NCBI GenBank assembly: GCA_019359035.1
Contig: JAHHIC010000099.1
Span: 1 to 53,824 of the forward strand
Direction: 5' to 3'
Source of the DNA: Scytonematopsis contorta HA4267-MV1
GTDB taxonomy: Bacteria; Cyanobacteriota; Cyanobacteriia; Cyanobacteriales; Nostocaceae
Length of the DNA stretch: 53,824 nt
Under the pieces are notes generated by a model. The model was given only the letters and a program-made list of their open reading frames with translations. It did no database searches and was not told the DNA's origin. Position numbers and translations under genes: made by a program. Below, piece by piece: positions 8,157-17,141 of the stretch; within the stretch, counting starts at the first letter, position 1; the number at the start of each line of letters is the position of its first letter.

Positions 8157-9443
8157 ATGCATATTACAATTATCACGATGGGTTCCCGTGGAGATGTTCA
8201 ACCTTATCTTGCATTCGCAGTGGGATTAAAAAATGCTGGATATCAAGTACGACTGGCAACTCATGCTAAATTTGAACAAGAAATTCGCGCTTACGGGTTA
8301 GAATTTGCTTTGATTAAAGGTAATCCTCAAGAAGCACTTGCTAGTGAAGCTGGACAAGCTTTGATGCAAACCAAGAATCCTCTTAGTTTTCCCCGTCAAT
8401 TGGCTGCATTGTATGAACCTATTTTGAAAACTGCATGTGAAGATTCATGGGAGGCTTGTCAGGAAACAGATGTAATTATATGTGGTGGTGTCGTTTTTTG
8501 GGGATTATATATTGCTGAAAAATTAGGAGTTCCTTTTTATTTTGCGGGAATGCAACCGTTGAGTGCTACAAGTGCTTTTCCTAATGCTGCTGCTCCGGAA
8601 TGGGAACGTTTAGGGGGTATATATAATAGATTTACTTATACCTTTATGTTTCAATTATTGTGGTTTGCTTTTCGTAATCCCACAAATAAATTTCGTCAAA
8701 CAGTTTTGAATCAATCACCTTTTGGACTATGGGATTCCCCTTTATCAAGGAAGAAAAATCCTAAGATTCATTATCTAAATGCTTTTAGCTCTGCGGTTAT
8801 TCCGAAACCAGCTGATTGGACTGAATATGACCACGTGACGGGATACTGGTTTCTCGATACACCTAAAGATTTTGTACCTCCAGATGATTTAGTGGAATTT
8901 CTTAGTTCTGGCACACCTCCTGTATATATTGGTTTCGGTAGTATGAGCGGGGAGAAAGCTGAAGAAGCTGCGAAAATTGCTTTGGCTGCACTTGCGAAAA
9001 CTCAACAACGGGGAATTTTTCTGACGGGTTGGGGTGGAATTAAAAATGCAGACTTACCTGATAATGTGTTTAAAATTGAATCTATTCCTCACAGTTGGTT
9101 ATTTCCGCAGATGTCTTGTATTGTACATCACGGTGGTGCGGGGACAACTGGGGCTACATTTAGAGCGGGGGTTCCTGGGGTAGTTATTCCATTTTTAGGT
9201 GACCAGCCATTTTGGGGATATCTGGGTGTTAAGTTAGGGGTAAGTCCTGCTATGATTCGTCACCATCAGTTAACTGTTGATTCTCTGGCAATGGCAATTA
9301 CGAAGGCTATTCAAGATAAAGATATAAAAGAACGAGCTGCTGCACTGGGTGAAAAAATTCGCTCAGAAAATGGGGTTATACGAGCAGTGGAAATTGTGGA
9401 AAAAACAGCACATGAAACCCCACCCTCAACCCTCAACTTCTAA
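8157..9443 (+). CDS. Family-1 (UDP-sugar:lipid) glycosyltransferase
   Basis: A 428-residue GT-B fold enzyme of the UDP-glucuronosyl/sterol glucosyltransferase group. The N-terminus MHITIITMGSRGDVQPYLAF is the classic opening of sterol and macrolide glycosyltransferases. The C-terminal sugar-nucleotide motif VHHGGAGTTGATFRAGVPGV lies near residues 322-341, followed by PFLGDQPFWG. It transfers a sugar from a nucleotide donor to a hydrophobic hydroxyl group. Co-transcription with the Rieske gene 14 bases upstream suggests they act on the same lipid or isoprenoid; this is inference. The last residues (HETPPSTLNF) are encoded by an AAACCCCACCC-type repeat, so the original end may have been altered. 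Confidence 0.88.
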   Translation: MHITIITMGSRGDVQPYLAFAVGLKNAGYQVRLATHAKFEQEIRAYGLEFALIKGNPQEALASEAGQALMQTKNPLSFPRQLAALYEPILKTACEDSWEACQETDVIICGGVVFWGLYIAEKLGVPFYFAGMQPLSATSAFPNAAAPEWERLGGIYNRFTYTFMFQLLWFAFRNPTNKFRQTVLNQSPFGLWDSPLSRKKNPKIHYLNAFSSAVIPKPADWTEYDHVTGYWFLDTPKDFVPPDDLVEFLSSGTPPVYIGFGSMSGEKAEEAAKIALAALAKTQQRGIFLTGWGGIKNADLPDNVFKIESIPHSWLFPQMSCIVHHGGAGTTGATFRAGVPGVVIPFLGDQPFWGYLGVKLGVSPAMIRHHQLTVDSLAMAITKAIQDKDIKERAAALGEKIRSENGVIRAVEIVEKTAHETPPSTLNF

Positions 9444-9614
9444 ACGAATGGCACTTAGAAAAACCGAAAAACTCACCATACTGCTGATAACCCCTGAACT
9501 AAAGTTCGGGCTAAAAGCTAAAACCCGTTAAAAACGGGTTTGAATTATACTTAAACCAAGATTCTAACCCGTTTCCAACGGGTTTGCGCTTTTAGCCCGA
9601 ACTTTAGTTCAGGG
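9444..9614. repeat. Cruciform-type repeat: 27-bp perfect inverted arms with two inner hairpins
   Basis: Arms 9492-9518 and 9588-9614 are perfectly complementary and begin CCCTGAACTAAAGTTCGGGC. Inside are two smaller hairpins built on AACCCGTT/AACGGGTT (9521-9541 and 9566-9585). Upstream, a CGAATGGCACTTAGAAAA block (about 9446) recurs as near copies at about 13347 and 53708. Partial relatives of the arm are at 13377 and 48557. Confidence 0.85.
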
Positions 9615-9751
9615 ATTTATTGAACTTGTATATAGACGATAGCCCTTAAGGGAAGGGGATTGAGGGTGGAGTTAACTAGTAGAATATATAATTAATATAG
9701 GGAGCGTTTTGCTCGCTAATGTGTCCAATTTAGTTTAGAGGTTTAAAATCG

Positions 9752-10330
9752 ATGATTATTAACGAACAGCGCTACTATTCATTAGAAGAATACCTCGAAT
9801 TAGAGGTAGAATCAGAAGAACGTCACGAGTATATTGATGGTGAGATTATTCCTATGACAGGTGGAAGTCCTAATCACAATAAAATTACTGGAAATTTTTA
9901 CGCAGCGTTAAACTTTGCTCTTAAACGTCAACCTTATAGCGTTTTTATTACTGACCAAAAATTGTGGATTCCCAAAAATAAAATTAATACTTACCCTGAT
10001 GTAATGATTGTTGCAGGTGAGTTAGAATTTAAAGAAGGACGAAGAGACATTATTACTAATCCATTCATGATTGCGGAAGTTCTTTCCAAATCTACTAGAA
10101 ATTATGACAAGGACGGAAAATTTGTAGCTTATCGTACTATTCCTACGTTTCGAGAGTATTTATTAATTGACCAGTATACAATGCACGTTGAACAATACAG
10201 CAAAACAGATAATAATCGTTGGATTTTTACTGAGTACGAAGACGCTGAACAAACAATATCTCTGGAGTCTGTTAACTTTCAAATTTTGCTAGCTGATATT
10301 TATGACAAAGTAAATTTTGAGGAACAGTAA
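9752..10330 (+). CDS. Uma2-family (DUF820) putative endonuclease
   Basis: A 192-residue protein of the cyanobacterial Uma2 family, which has a PD-(D/E)XK-like fold. Diagnostic segments are YSLEEYLELEVESEERHEYI near the N-terminus, TYPDVMIV mid-protein and EVLSKSTRNYDKDGKFVAYR in the C-terminal half. Family members are often amplified in cyanobacterial genomes and their role is unsettled. Length is normal for the family and the gene seems intact. It converges on the next minus-strand gene across a 39-base gap. A second Uma2 gene at 19-22 kb is interrupted by an IS element. Confidence 0.9.
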   Translation: MIINEQRYYSLEEYLELEVESEERHEYIDGEIIPMTGGSPNHNKITGNFYAALNFALKRQPYSVFITDQKLWIPKNKINTYPDVMIVAGELEFKEGRRDIITNPFMIAEVLSKSTRNYDKDGKFVAYRTIPTFREYLLIDQYTMHVEQYSKTDNNRWIFTEYEDAEQTISLESVNFQILLADIYDKVNFEEQ

Positions 10331-10369
10331 TAATTGGGAATGGTAATTGCTAATTATAAGTATCAATAA

Positions 10370-10996
10370 TTAAATTTTTATTAGGTCAGCAATTTTCTTT
10401 AAAATACTTCCAACAAGATATAATTCGTTTTGACGACGACGTAGTGTGAATAAATCAGAAAATGCATATCGAGGTGTTGGTTGTAGCGATAATTTGATAA
10501 ATATAAACTCACTCCCATTAGTTGCAAAACCATAAGCAGCACTTTCAGGAGTTTGGGTAGTTACCATATAAGCTAATGCTTGTGCGATAGCTTGCTGAAG
10601 AGAAAAGCCTGCTTCTTTCGACTCTACTACCAACACCCATAATTTATCTTGTAAAACCAATACGTCAATTCTTCCTTTAACTAATTCACCCTTGTCTTCT
10701 AAAGCAATTTGTACCGGAGCTTCTGCACGAATCCTAAACGGTGGTTCGTAAAATCCTCCTATAGATAATAAGGGAGATAATACGACTAATTTAACAACCT
10801 CTTCTGTCATTGGATATTCACTTAGATAAAGAAAATCCCTTTTTATCTGGTCTAGCTTTTCTCTTTCCGCATCTGTCAATTCTGGTAGATTATCCTCCCA
10901 TTCACGAAAGAAATACTCATCCTGAGTTTCCTGTAAGTCAAATTTTACTTTTACGTCGTGCAGTGTTAGGTCACTAGCTTGAATTGTTTGCACCAT
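10370..10996 (-). CDS. PD-(D/E)XK-type nuclease domain protein (HsdR N-terminal-like)
   Basis: A 208-residue protein resembling stand-alone cyanobacterial proteins labelled restriction endonuclease subunit R. GRIDVLVLQDKLWVLVVESK near 107-126 places an aspartate, a hydrophobic strand and an E-S-K triad as in PD-(D/E)XK nucleases. There is no helicase domain and no methyltransferase or specificity gene nearby, so it is not a full restriction system. It follows the GNAT gene by 14 bases and is probably co-transcribed with it. Function unknown. Confidence 0.75.
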   Translation of the reverse strand: MVQTIQASDLTLHDVKVKFDLQETQDEYFFREWEDNLPELTDAEREKLDQIKRDFLYLSEYPMTEEVVKLVVLSPLLSIGGFYEPPFRIRAEAPVQIALEDKGELVKGRIDVLVLQDKLWVLVVESKEAGFSLQQAIAQALAYMVTTQTPESAAYGFATNGSEFIFIKLSLQPTPRYAFSDLFTLRRRQNELYLVGSILKKIADLIKI

Positions 10997-11010
10997 AGTC
11001 GTTACTTTTA

Positions 11011-11469
11011 TTATCTCACTTGAAGCTTATCATACACCCAAGTATATTCAACATTAGGTAGTCCGTTATATTTATTTACTGATACATTACCAGCTTTAAA
11101 ACCGTGTTTTTCATAAAACAAGCAAGCTCGTTCATTCTGTTGTAATGTATAAAGTTTTAGTCGTTTTGGATAAATTTCTTTAGCCTTATTTATTAAAGCT
11201 GAACCAATACCTTTATTTTGGTACATTGGGTCAACAAAAATTTGGTTCAATTCTTCTTCTTCTTTAATCACAACAATAAAACCGACTATATGATTTTCTA
11301 ATTCTGCAACCCAAACTTCACCTCGAATAGCTAAGTCATTACAAAAACGTTCTTTCCATGCTGAATAAGGCTGTGGATGTTTGATGTTTGGAAATGTTTG
11401 ATGCCATGTTTGATACCATAGCTGAACCAGTTCTTCTAAATATTTCGGTTCGTAAAGTCTAATTTTCAT
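11011..11469 (-). CDS. GNAT-family N-acetyltransferase
   Basis: A 152-residue single-domain GNAT protein. The acetyl-CoA pyrophosphate-binding loop is seen as YQNKGIGSALINKA, followed by RLKLYTLQQNERACLFYEKH with the usual 'N..A..FYEK.GF' motif. It transfers an acetyl group from acetyl-CoA to an amine; substrate unknown. It starts 14 bases after the stop of the broken PAS sensor gene and precedes the PD-(D/E)XK gene by 14 bases, so the three formed a minus-strand operon. Confidence 0.88.
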   Translation of the reverse strand: MKIRLYEPKYLEELVQLWYQTWHQTFPNIKHPQPYSAWKERFCNDLAIRGEVWVAELENHIVGFIVVIKEEEELNQIFVDPMYQNKGIGSALINKAKEIYPKRLKLYTLQQNERACLFYEKHGFKAGNVSVNKYNGLPNVEYTWVYDKLQVR

Positions 11470-11483
11470 GGCAATAAATTTCG

Positions 11484-12275
11484 TTATTCATCAGTTGACC
11501 AAATAACATCTTTAATAGTTTCGACTAAGTTACGATATTGACTTTCACTTTTCTTTAATGCCGCTTCTGCTTGTTTGCGTGAAGTTACATCTAAGACCAC
11601 ACCATACCAGACTATAGTACCGTCCGCTTGTTTCTCTGGACGAGATGCACCTTTAATCCATTTTAATTGTTTAGAAGGTAATATAGTTCTTCCTTCCCAC
11701 TGCCAAGGTTTTAATGTTTGAGCTGAAAGAGCGATAGAATTATAAAAACTTTCGGCTTCTTCTGGGTGATTACAGGAAAATATCAAATTTATATCAGTTT
11801 GTATTTGTCCTGGTGTCAATTCATAAATTTCGTAGCTACCGGGGCTAACATAAAGGAAAGGACATTGAACCGTCAGGTCGCAGTGCAAATTCATAAAGCA
11901 TTCCCGGTATACTTGCTGCTAGCTTTTGAATTCTAGCTTCACTTTTGCGGAGTGCAATTTCGACTTCTTCGAGTTCAGTAATTTTTGTTTGTAAAGCCTC
12001 GTTTGCCTTAGCTAGCTGTTGTGTACGTTCTAAAACTAAGGTTCCCATTTGTGCGTAAGCATGTTCTAAAGCCTGTTGTGTTTCTTTAAAAGATGTAATA
12101 TCTTCGTAAGTACCGAGAATTCCAATTACATTATTTTCAACATCCCGAAGTGGTATTTTATTTGTTTTAGCCCAAATTTCCTTACCATTTGCCTGTCGTT
12201 GCGTCTCGACTATGTTTAGCAGTGCTTCCCCTGAATCCATCACCTGGCGATCGCACTCACGAAACCAGTCAGATA
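11484..12275 (-). pseudogene. Broken PAS-domain sensor (histidine kinase remnant)
   Basis: Two overlapping reading frames together spell one PAS-PAS sensor fragment. The upstream frame carries a PAS C-terminal part (ILGTYEDITSFKETQQALEH), a coiled coil (LAKANEALQTKITELEEVEI) and the start of a PAS domain (SIPGMLYEFALRPDGS). The other frame continues with FLYVSPGSYEIYEL and ends VVLDVTSRKQAEAALKKS...VIWSTDE. The shift lies near 11852, where an extra T in the minus-strand CCTTTAT run would explain it. The 5' end stops where an 11-bp repeat array begins at 12276, and no kinase domain remains at the 3' end. It is thus truncated at both ends and frameshifted. Confidence 0.8.
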
Positions 12276-12349
12276 CAGTAGAGACGCAGTAGGGACACAG
12301 TAGGGACACAGTAGAGACACAGTAGAGACGCGATTAATCGCGTCTCTAC
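12276..12349. repeat. Five 11-bp repeats running into a 28-bp perfect palindrome
   Basis: Copies of CAGTAGRGACR start at 12276, 12287, 12298, 12309 and 12320. The last merges with the palindrome at 12322-12349, whose half is GTAGAGACGCGATT followed by its complement. This palindrome is the same as the six at 44570-45069. The array forms the 5' border of the broken PAS gene. Confidence 0.9.
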
Positions 12350-12513
12350 ATATCTATAAATTTATACCAAAATTTAAGTGGAAGAGTATAAGATTTGTAA
12401 TTATGTCCAACGATAGTAATATTTTATGGAGTTTATATCTGTCGATAGAGAGTAGTTATTATAAAAATTTTTAAAATTAATATCATCAATCCTATTTTAA
12501 GAAAAAATTTATC

Positions 12514-12729
12514 ATGAAAACATCTACTCAAAAATTTTCAGCAAAAGCCTTTAATGGCATTAACCGTAACGGTCTACTCTTTGGTTGGACACCTCAAGCC
12601 GAACTTTGGAACGGACGCTTCGCTATGATTGGCTTTATTGCTTATCTATTATGGGATTTAGCTGGTTACAGTGTTCTTCGAGAAGTTCTTCGGATTCTAC
12701 CTCCGTTGCCTATATACATTGCCCAATAA
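12514..12729 (+). CDS. hli: High-light-inducible (Hli/SCP) one-helix protein
   Basis: A 71-residue protein with the chlorophyll-binding helix motif ELWNGRFAMIGF near 32-43, preceded by FGWTPQAE. This is the signature of cyanobacterial high-light-inducible proteins, ancestors of the LHC family. They sit in the thylakoid membrane, bind chlorophyll and carotenoid, and protect photosystem assembly under excess light. The C-terminal extension (SVLREVLRILPPLPIYIAQ) is slightly longer than in the shortest family members. No operon partner is close; the pentapeptide gene starts 64 bases downstream on the same strand. Confidence 0.93.
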   Translation: MKTSTQKFSAKAFNGINRNGLLFGWTPQAELWNGRFAMIGFIAYLLWDLAGYSVLREVLRILPPLPIYIAQ

Positions 12730-12793
12730 TTACGTAAATAGTAACTTCTCTTTTTCGCTTGTGGTAAAAATTTAGCAGCGCCAATTTTACTTA

Positions 12794-13342
12794 ATGAAAA
12801 CTATGCAAGCTTCAGAACTATTAGAGCAATATGCCGCAGGTAAAAGAGATTTCACAGCCGTAAATCTGAGCGAAATTGAGTTACCAGGAGCCAATTTGAG
12901 TGGCTCAATTTTTGACCAAGCAATATTAGATGGAGCAAATCTCAGTGAAGCTAATTTGAGTGGAGCAAGCTTAAGTCATGCCGACCTAAATGGTGTTAAC
13001 TTAACAAATGCAAATTTGAGTGGGGCTAACTTAAGTGGAGCTATTTTAGAAGGGGCTATTTTAGAAGGAGCTATTTTAGATGGTGCTAATTTAAATCAGT
13101 CAGAATTAACTGTTGCTAAGATGATTGATGCTAACTTAAGCGACGCTGATTTGAGTGAAGCTAATCTCAAGGCTGCAAATTTAGATAACGCTAATTTAAG
13201 TGGTGCTGATTTGGTAGTAGCCGATTTGTCTGAAGCAAATTTGAGCCAAGCTGATTTACATGAGGCAAATTTAAGTGGGGCAAATCTGGAGAAAGCAAAT
13301 TTAGAAGGAACAATTTTAGATGAGAGCCATGCTGAAGAATAG
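12794..13342 (+). CDS. Pentapeptide-repeat protein
   Basis: A 182-residue protein made almost wholly of A(D/N)LxX pentapeptides from about residue 24 to 175 (ANLSGASLSHADLNGVNLT and similar). Roughly 30 repeats would form a right-handed quadrilateral beta-helix of seven to eight coils. There is no signal peptide or second domain. Such proteins are numerous in cyanobacteria and mostly of unknown function; a few bind DNA gyrase, but nothing here points to that. The internal LEGAILEGAILDGANL stretch shows recent repeat duplication at the DNA level. Confidence 0.92.
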   Translation: MKTMQASELLEQYAAGKRDFTAVNLSEIELPGANLSGSIFDQAILDGANLSEANLSGASLSHADLNGVNLTNANLSGANLSGAILEGAILEGAILDGANLNQSELTVAKMIDANLSDADLSEANLKAANLDNANLSGADLVVADLSEANLSQADLHEANLSGANLEKANLEGTILDESHAEE

Positions 13343-13344
13343 AA

Positions 13345-13422
13345 CCGAATGACACTAAGAAAAGCCTCCAAATACCCTGAACTAGAGTATCCGAAGCGGA
13401 TACTTTAGTTTGAGGAACTGTT
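13345..13422. repeat. CGAATGACACTAAGAAAA block plus CCCTGAACTAGAGTATCC hairpin
   Basis: A short relative of the 9.5-kb element. The same two blocks occur in the same order, but the centre is replaced by a compact hairpin around ATCCGAAGCGGAT (13391-13403). It lies just downstream of the pentapeptide gene stop. Confidence 0.65.
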
Positions 13423-13553
13423 AAGTGACTTGATATCCAGGAATATTTAATTGGGTGATAATTATGCTGTACCCTCTACTTTTTTTTGTACCATTCGGTT
13501 TGCAAGCGCATACGGTTTAGGATATAGGATACAGACAAGTTTTTTGAAAACAA

Positions 13554-16337
13554 TTAATTAGGAGGGTCAAAACGATTAACAAAAGCAGCCCAAGGAATCA
13601 TTGGTAAACCTACAGCGAAACAGAATAACCATTGTTGGAAGCTAAGGGGTGCTGTGTAGAAAACTTGGTTAATTAGAGGCACATGGGAGAATAAAATCTG
13701 TAAAATTATAGCGCCAACAATACCAAATGCAATAGCTGGAATATCTACATTCTCTTTGATAGTACCATCCATTTTTGCAATTAAATTTGGCACTAGTTGA
13801 CTTAGACTTAACAAGTAGAAAATCCGACCAGCAATTAAAGAGTTAATCGCCATTGTACGAGCTAAAAATATATCCCCTGTAGTTTGACGAATGAATTCAA
13901 AAACTCCAAATATCACAATCCAGTTATACAGAGAAATTGCTAATATACGTTTAATACGACTCCCCGATAATAAAGCTTCATTGGGTCGGCGGGGTGGTTG
14001 GCGCATCACATCTTGAGGTTTAGGTTCAAAAGCCAAGGGAACTGTCATCGTAATCGAATTAATTACATTAAGCCAGAGAATTTGTAATGACAAAATTGGT
14101 AATTCTCTACCTAACAAAGTGCTAAGTAAAATTGTCATTGACTCTCCCCCATTGACTGGGAGAATAAAGCACATCGCTTTCACAAGATTTTTGTAAACTG
14201 CACGTCCCTCTTCAACTGCAGCTTTAATAGAGGCAAAGTTGTCATCGGTAAGCAACATATCAGCAGCTTCCTTGGCTACTTCCGTTCCCGCAATACCCAT
14301 CGCAATACCGATATCGGCTTGCTTGAGAGCAGGTGCATCGTTTACCCCATCCCCAGTTATTGCCACAATTTCGCCTTTTGATTGCAAGGCTTCCACTAAG
14401 CGCAGTTTTTGTTCTGGTGCTACACGAGCAAACACAACCCCATCGGATGCCACTTGAGCCAGTTCTCGGTTGTCCATTTGGGCAAGTTCAGCACCAGTAA
14501 ACGCTAACACCGTTCCTTTTTTGTTGATACCCATGCGAGTTGCTATGGCCTGTGCTGTAACCGCGTGGTCACCAGTAATCATTTTTACTTCAATTCCCGC
14601 ATTTTGACAGGCTTGCACCGCTTGAATTGCACTTTCGCGGGGTGGGTCAATCATCCCCTGCAAACCGAGGAAAACTAACCCGTTATCAATATCTGGATGG
14701 TCTACAGTGGTTTGCCCCTTGGATACAATTTTTTTGGCGAACGCTAAAACCCGTAAGCCTTGACGTGCCATAATATTAACTTCCCGCTCGATAGAGTCCG
14801 TACGCAATGTTTCCACGCAATCGATGGGTCTGATTTGTCCGGCAGCATTCAACATGAAGCCACAGCGTTTGAGAATAGCTTCGACGGAACCCTTAACGTA
14901 AATAATGTTGCCTTGGGGTGCTGCGTGTAGAGTCGCCATATATTGGAATTCCGACTCAAAAGGAATCACATCCAACCTTGGCATATGTTGTTCTAGAAGC
15001 GGCTGAATTAATCCCGCTTTATTAGCACAGGTAATTAATGCTCCCTCGGTTGGGTCACCTAACACCACCCATTTACTATTTCTAGTTTCCAAGTGGGAAT
15101 CATTACACAATAGTCCAGCGCTCAGACACTCCTGTAAACTACTATCGTTGTCCAAGTCAGTAGGTTTACCGCTTTGCAAAATTTGCCCTTCTGGAGAATA
15201 GCCAACGCCAGTAACTGTATACTGATATCCTCCGGTATAAATGCACTGTACAGTCATTTGGTTCTCAGTTAACGTGCCAGTTTTGTCAGAACAAATGACC
15301 GTTGCACCACCGAGAGTTTCGACTGCTGGCAACTTGCGAATAATTGCATGACGGCGAGCCATGCGGGATACACCAATCGCCAGTGTTACAGTTACTACTG
15401 CTGGTAAACCTTCAGGAATCGAGCCGACTATTAATGTTACGGTAGCTTCTATCGCGTCTCTCCAATGTTTGTTTTGCAACCCTACCATCAAGGTCAAGGT
15501 TGCTAGCCCCAAGACCATATACAGCCAATTTTTGCTGAATTTGTCAAGTTTTCTGGTTAAGGGGGTGGAAATATCAATATTATTTTCCAATAACTGAGAA
15601 ATACGCCCTGTTTCAGTTGCATTACCCGTCGCTACAACTATACCAGTTGCTTGCCCAAAGGTGACAAAGCCACCAGCATAAGCCATATTTTTGCGTTCTC
15701 CTAGCGAAACGTCTGCTTTGAGAGGTGGTATCTTATAACCAGCCTCTTTTTCAACCGCAACAGACTCACCAGTCAAAGCAGATTCATCCACCTGTAAATT
15801 TCTTACTTTTATCAGTCGCAAGTCAGCCGGTACCTTGTCACCAGAAGTCAGCAATACCACATCACCAGGGACTAACTCCTGTGAAGGAACACGTATTTTT
15901 TGACCTTCGCGGATAATAGTAGCTTCCGTAGTTATTGACTTTGCTAGGGCTGCAATTGCTCCTTCAGCTTTGGATTCTTGAATAAATCCGATGATAGCAT
16001 TGGTTGTTGTTACACCCCAAATTACCCCTGCGTTAACAAACTCGCCAATGATTGCCTTAGTTGCACCCGCAATTATCAAAATATAAAGCAGTGGCTGGTT
16101 GTATTGGAGAAGGAATTTTAACCACCAAGGTTTTCCTTTCTTTCCAGTCAATTGATTGTAACCAAAGCGCACTACTTTTTCTTGAACTTGTACACCTCTT
16201 AAACCTTTTTCTTGGTCAGTCTCTAGCAAGTGGATAACTTGCTCTATATCTAGGGAATGCCAGTTTTGGGGTAGATTATCCTGTATAGTGGTGACTTGAT
16301 TCAGCTTTGCATTAGAGGTAGATAGAGACTTAACCAT
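13554..16337 (-). CDS. P2-type cation-transporting P-type ATPase (Pma1/CtpF-like)
   Basis: A 927-residue P-type ATPase with all catalytic landmarks: actuator TGES (about 191), phosphorylation site [13 protein letters not shown] (D about 351), and hinge [11 protein letters not shown] (about 665). The membrane motif [16 protein letters not shown] in helix M4 places it in the P2 class with Ca2+, Na+ and K+/H+ pumps. The M6 segment reads [19 protein letters not shown] and lacks the NxxTD arrangement of SERCA-type calcium pumps, so the transported ion is uncertain. It resembles cyanobacterial pumps annotated Pma1 or cation ATPase F. The gene is monocistronic with about 300 bases upstream before the LysR stub. 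Confidence 0.93.
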   Translation of the reverse strand: MVKSLSTSNAKLNQVTTIQDNLPQNWHSLDIEQVIHLLETDQEKGLRGVQVQEKVVRFGYNQLTGKKGKPWWLKFLLQYNQPLLYILIIAGATKAIIGEFVNAGVIWGVTTTNAIIGFIQESKAEGAIAALAKSITTEATIIREGQKIRVPSQELVPGDVVLLTSGDKVPADLRLIKVRNLQVDESALTGESVAVEKEAGYKIPPLKADVSLGERKNMAYAGGFVTFGQATGIVVATGNATETGRISQLLENNIDISTPLTRKLDKFSKNWLYMVLGLATLTLMVGLQNKHWRDAIEATVTLIVGSIPEGLPAVVTVTLAIGVSRMARRHAIIRKLPAVETLGGATVICSDKTGTLTENQMTVQCIYTGGYQYTVTGVGYSPEGQILQSGKPTDLDNDSSLQECLSAGLLCNDSHLETRNSKWVVLGDPTEGALITCANKAGLIQPLLEQHMPRLDVIPFESEFQYMATLHAAPQGNIIYVKGSVEAILKRCGFMLNAAGQIRPIDCVETLRTDSIEREVNIMARQGLRVLAFAKKIVSKGQTTVDHPDIDNGLVFLGLQGMIDPPRESAIQAVQACQNAGIEVKMITGDHAVTAQAIATRMGINKKGTVLAFTGAELAQMDNRELAQVASDGVVFARVAPEQKLRLVEALQSKGEIVAITGDGVNDAPALKQADIGIAMGIAGTEVAKEAADMLLTDDNFASIKAAVEEGRAVYKNLVKAMCFILPVNGGESMTILLSTLLGRELPILSLQILWLNVINSITMTVPLAFEPKPQDVMRQPPRRPNEALLSGSRIKRILAISLYNWIVIFGVFEFIRQTTGDIFLARTMAINSLIAGRIFYLLSLSQLVPNLIAKMDGTIKENVDIPAIAFGIVGAIILQILFSHVPLINQVFYTAPLSFQQWLFCFAVGLPMIPWAAFVNRFDPPN

Positions 16338-16505
16338 GAGTCAATTCCAATTATAAATGGGTTATTTGGTAATATTTGTCTATACCTTAATGTTAGGTAA
16401 GTTTTCTAAGAAGAAGATGAGAGCCGGATTTATTTAATTAATAAAAATGTTCATAGAAAAAGACAGCAAAATCAATTAAGAAAATGATGAGAAGATAGTG
16501 TCCAC

Positions 16506-16643
16506 TCAATAAGTTCTTTGTTTTTGAACAATTTCTCTAACAATATCTAAAAACTTATGTAATACAGGCGATTTTTCATCTTGACGCCAAATCATTGCCA
16601 ATTCAACCTGTGGAGTTTCTTCTGCTAATGCCTTATATATAAC
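16506..16643 (-). pseudogene. C-terminal stub of a LysR-type regulator
   Basis: Reading from 16643 leftwards gives VIYKALAEETPQVELAMIWR and then QDEKSPVLHKFLDIVREIVQ before a TGA at 16506-16508. This is the typical end of a LysR substrate-binding domain. The whole DNA-binding N-terminus is missing. The stub ends exactly where an SDR fragment on the other strand begins, implying one deletion removed the 5' parts of a divergent regulator/target pair. Confidence 0.75.
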
Positions 16644-16984
16644 CCTTTGGAATTAAAGTGACTTTAATTGAACCTGGGGCATTTCGCACAGATTTTAACG
16701 GACGCTCTCTGGCAACAGCCGAACAGTCCATTGATGCTTATGCGACCGCGAGCGGTGCTTCATTGAAGTGGTTCAAAGAGATGGATGGTAAGCAACCTGG
16801 CAATCCACGATTAGCGGCGCAAGCCATCATTAAAGCTGTGGAAATTCCTCATCCACCAATGCGACTGGCATTAGGCACCGATGCCATGAGTCTGATTCAG
16901 GAAAAACTGGAATGGGTCAAAACGGATTTGGATACTTGGCAGCAGGTGACTGTAAGTACGGATTATACGGATAGTAACAACTGA
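16643..16984 (+). pseudogene. C-terminal fragment of a short-chain dehydrogenase/reductase
   Basis: From 16643 the frame reads PFGIKVTLIEPGAFRTDF, the conserved region after the SDR active site, and continues about 100 residues to the natural C-terminus. The Rossmann glycine motif and the catalytic Ser-Tyr-Lys are absent, so the fragment cannot be an active enzyme. GTG at 16658 could in theory start a 108-residue peptide, but no ribosome-binding site is evident. A stop codon (TAA) at 16640-16642 marks the edge of homology. Confidence 0.8.
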
Positions 16985-17083
16985 GGGCATTTTTCCCAAG
17001 GTAAATTGCTTAAAGTTACACCTCAAGCATAGAAGAGACTTTGTAAGTAAAGTAGACTTGTGTATCCGGTAAGGAACATATTG

Positions 17084-17127
17084 GAGCGTAAGCGCTGCGG
17101 CTTGCAGCACGCTACGCGCTTACGCTC
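17084..17127. repeat. Palindromic GAGCGTAAGCGC / GCGCTTACGCTC repeat
   Basis: The 12-bp arms at 17084-17095 and 17116-17127 are perfectly complementary, with an inner GCTGC/GCAGC stem. The centre GCAGCACGCTACGCG belongs to the dispersed GGCACGCTACGCG module seen at 22.8, 35.7 and 53.5 kb. It lies between the SDR fragment and the aspartic protease gene and could form a terminator for both. Confidence 0.75.
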
Positions 17128-17141
17128 ATAACCTGCAATTT

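Noticed and set aside
13096-13371. Minus-strand ORF with repeated SKFA/SLKLA peptides
   Set aside because: It is the complement of the pentapeptide-repeat gene, which produces long open antisense frames.
16658-16984. A complete 108-residue SDR-like gene starting at GTG
   Set aside because: Homology begins in the middle of the family, with no cofactor-binding or catalytic residues; it is a 3' fragment.
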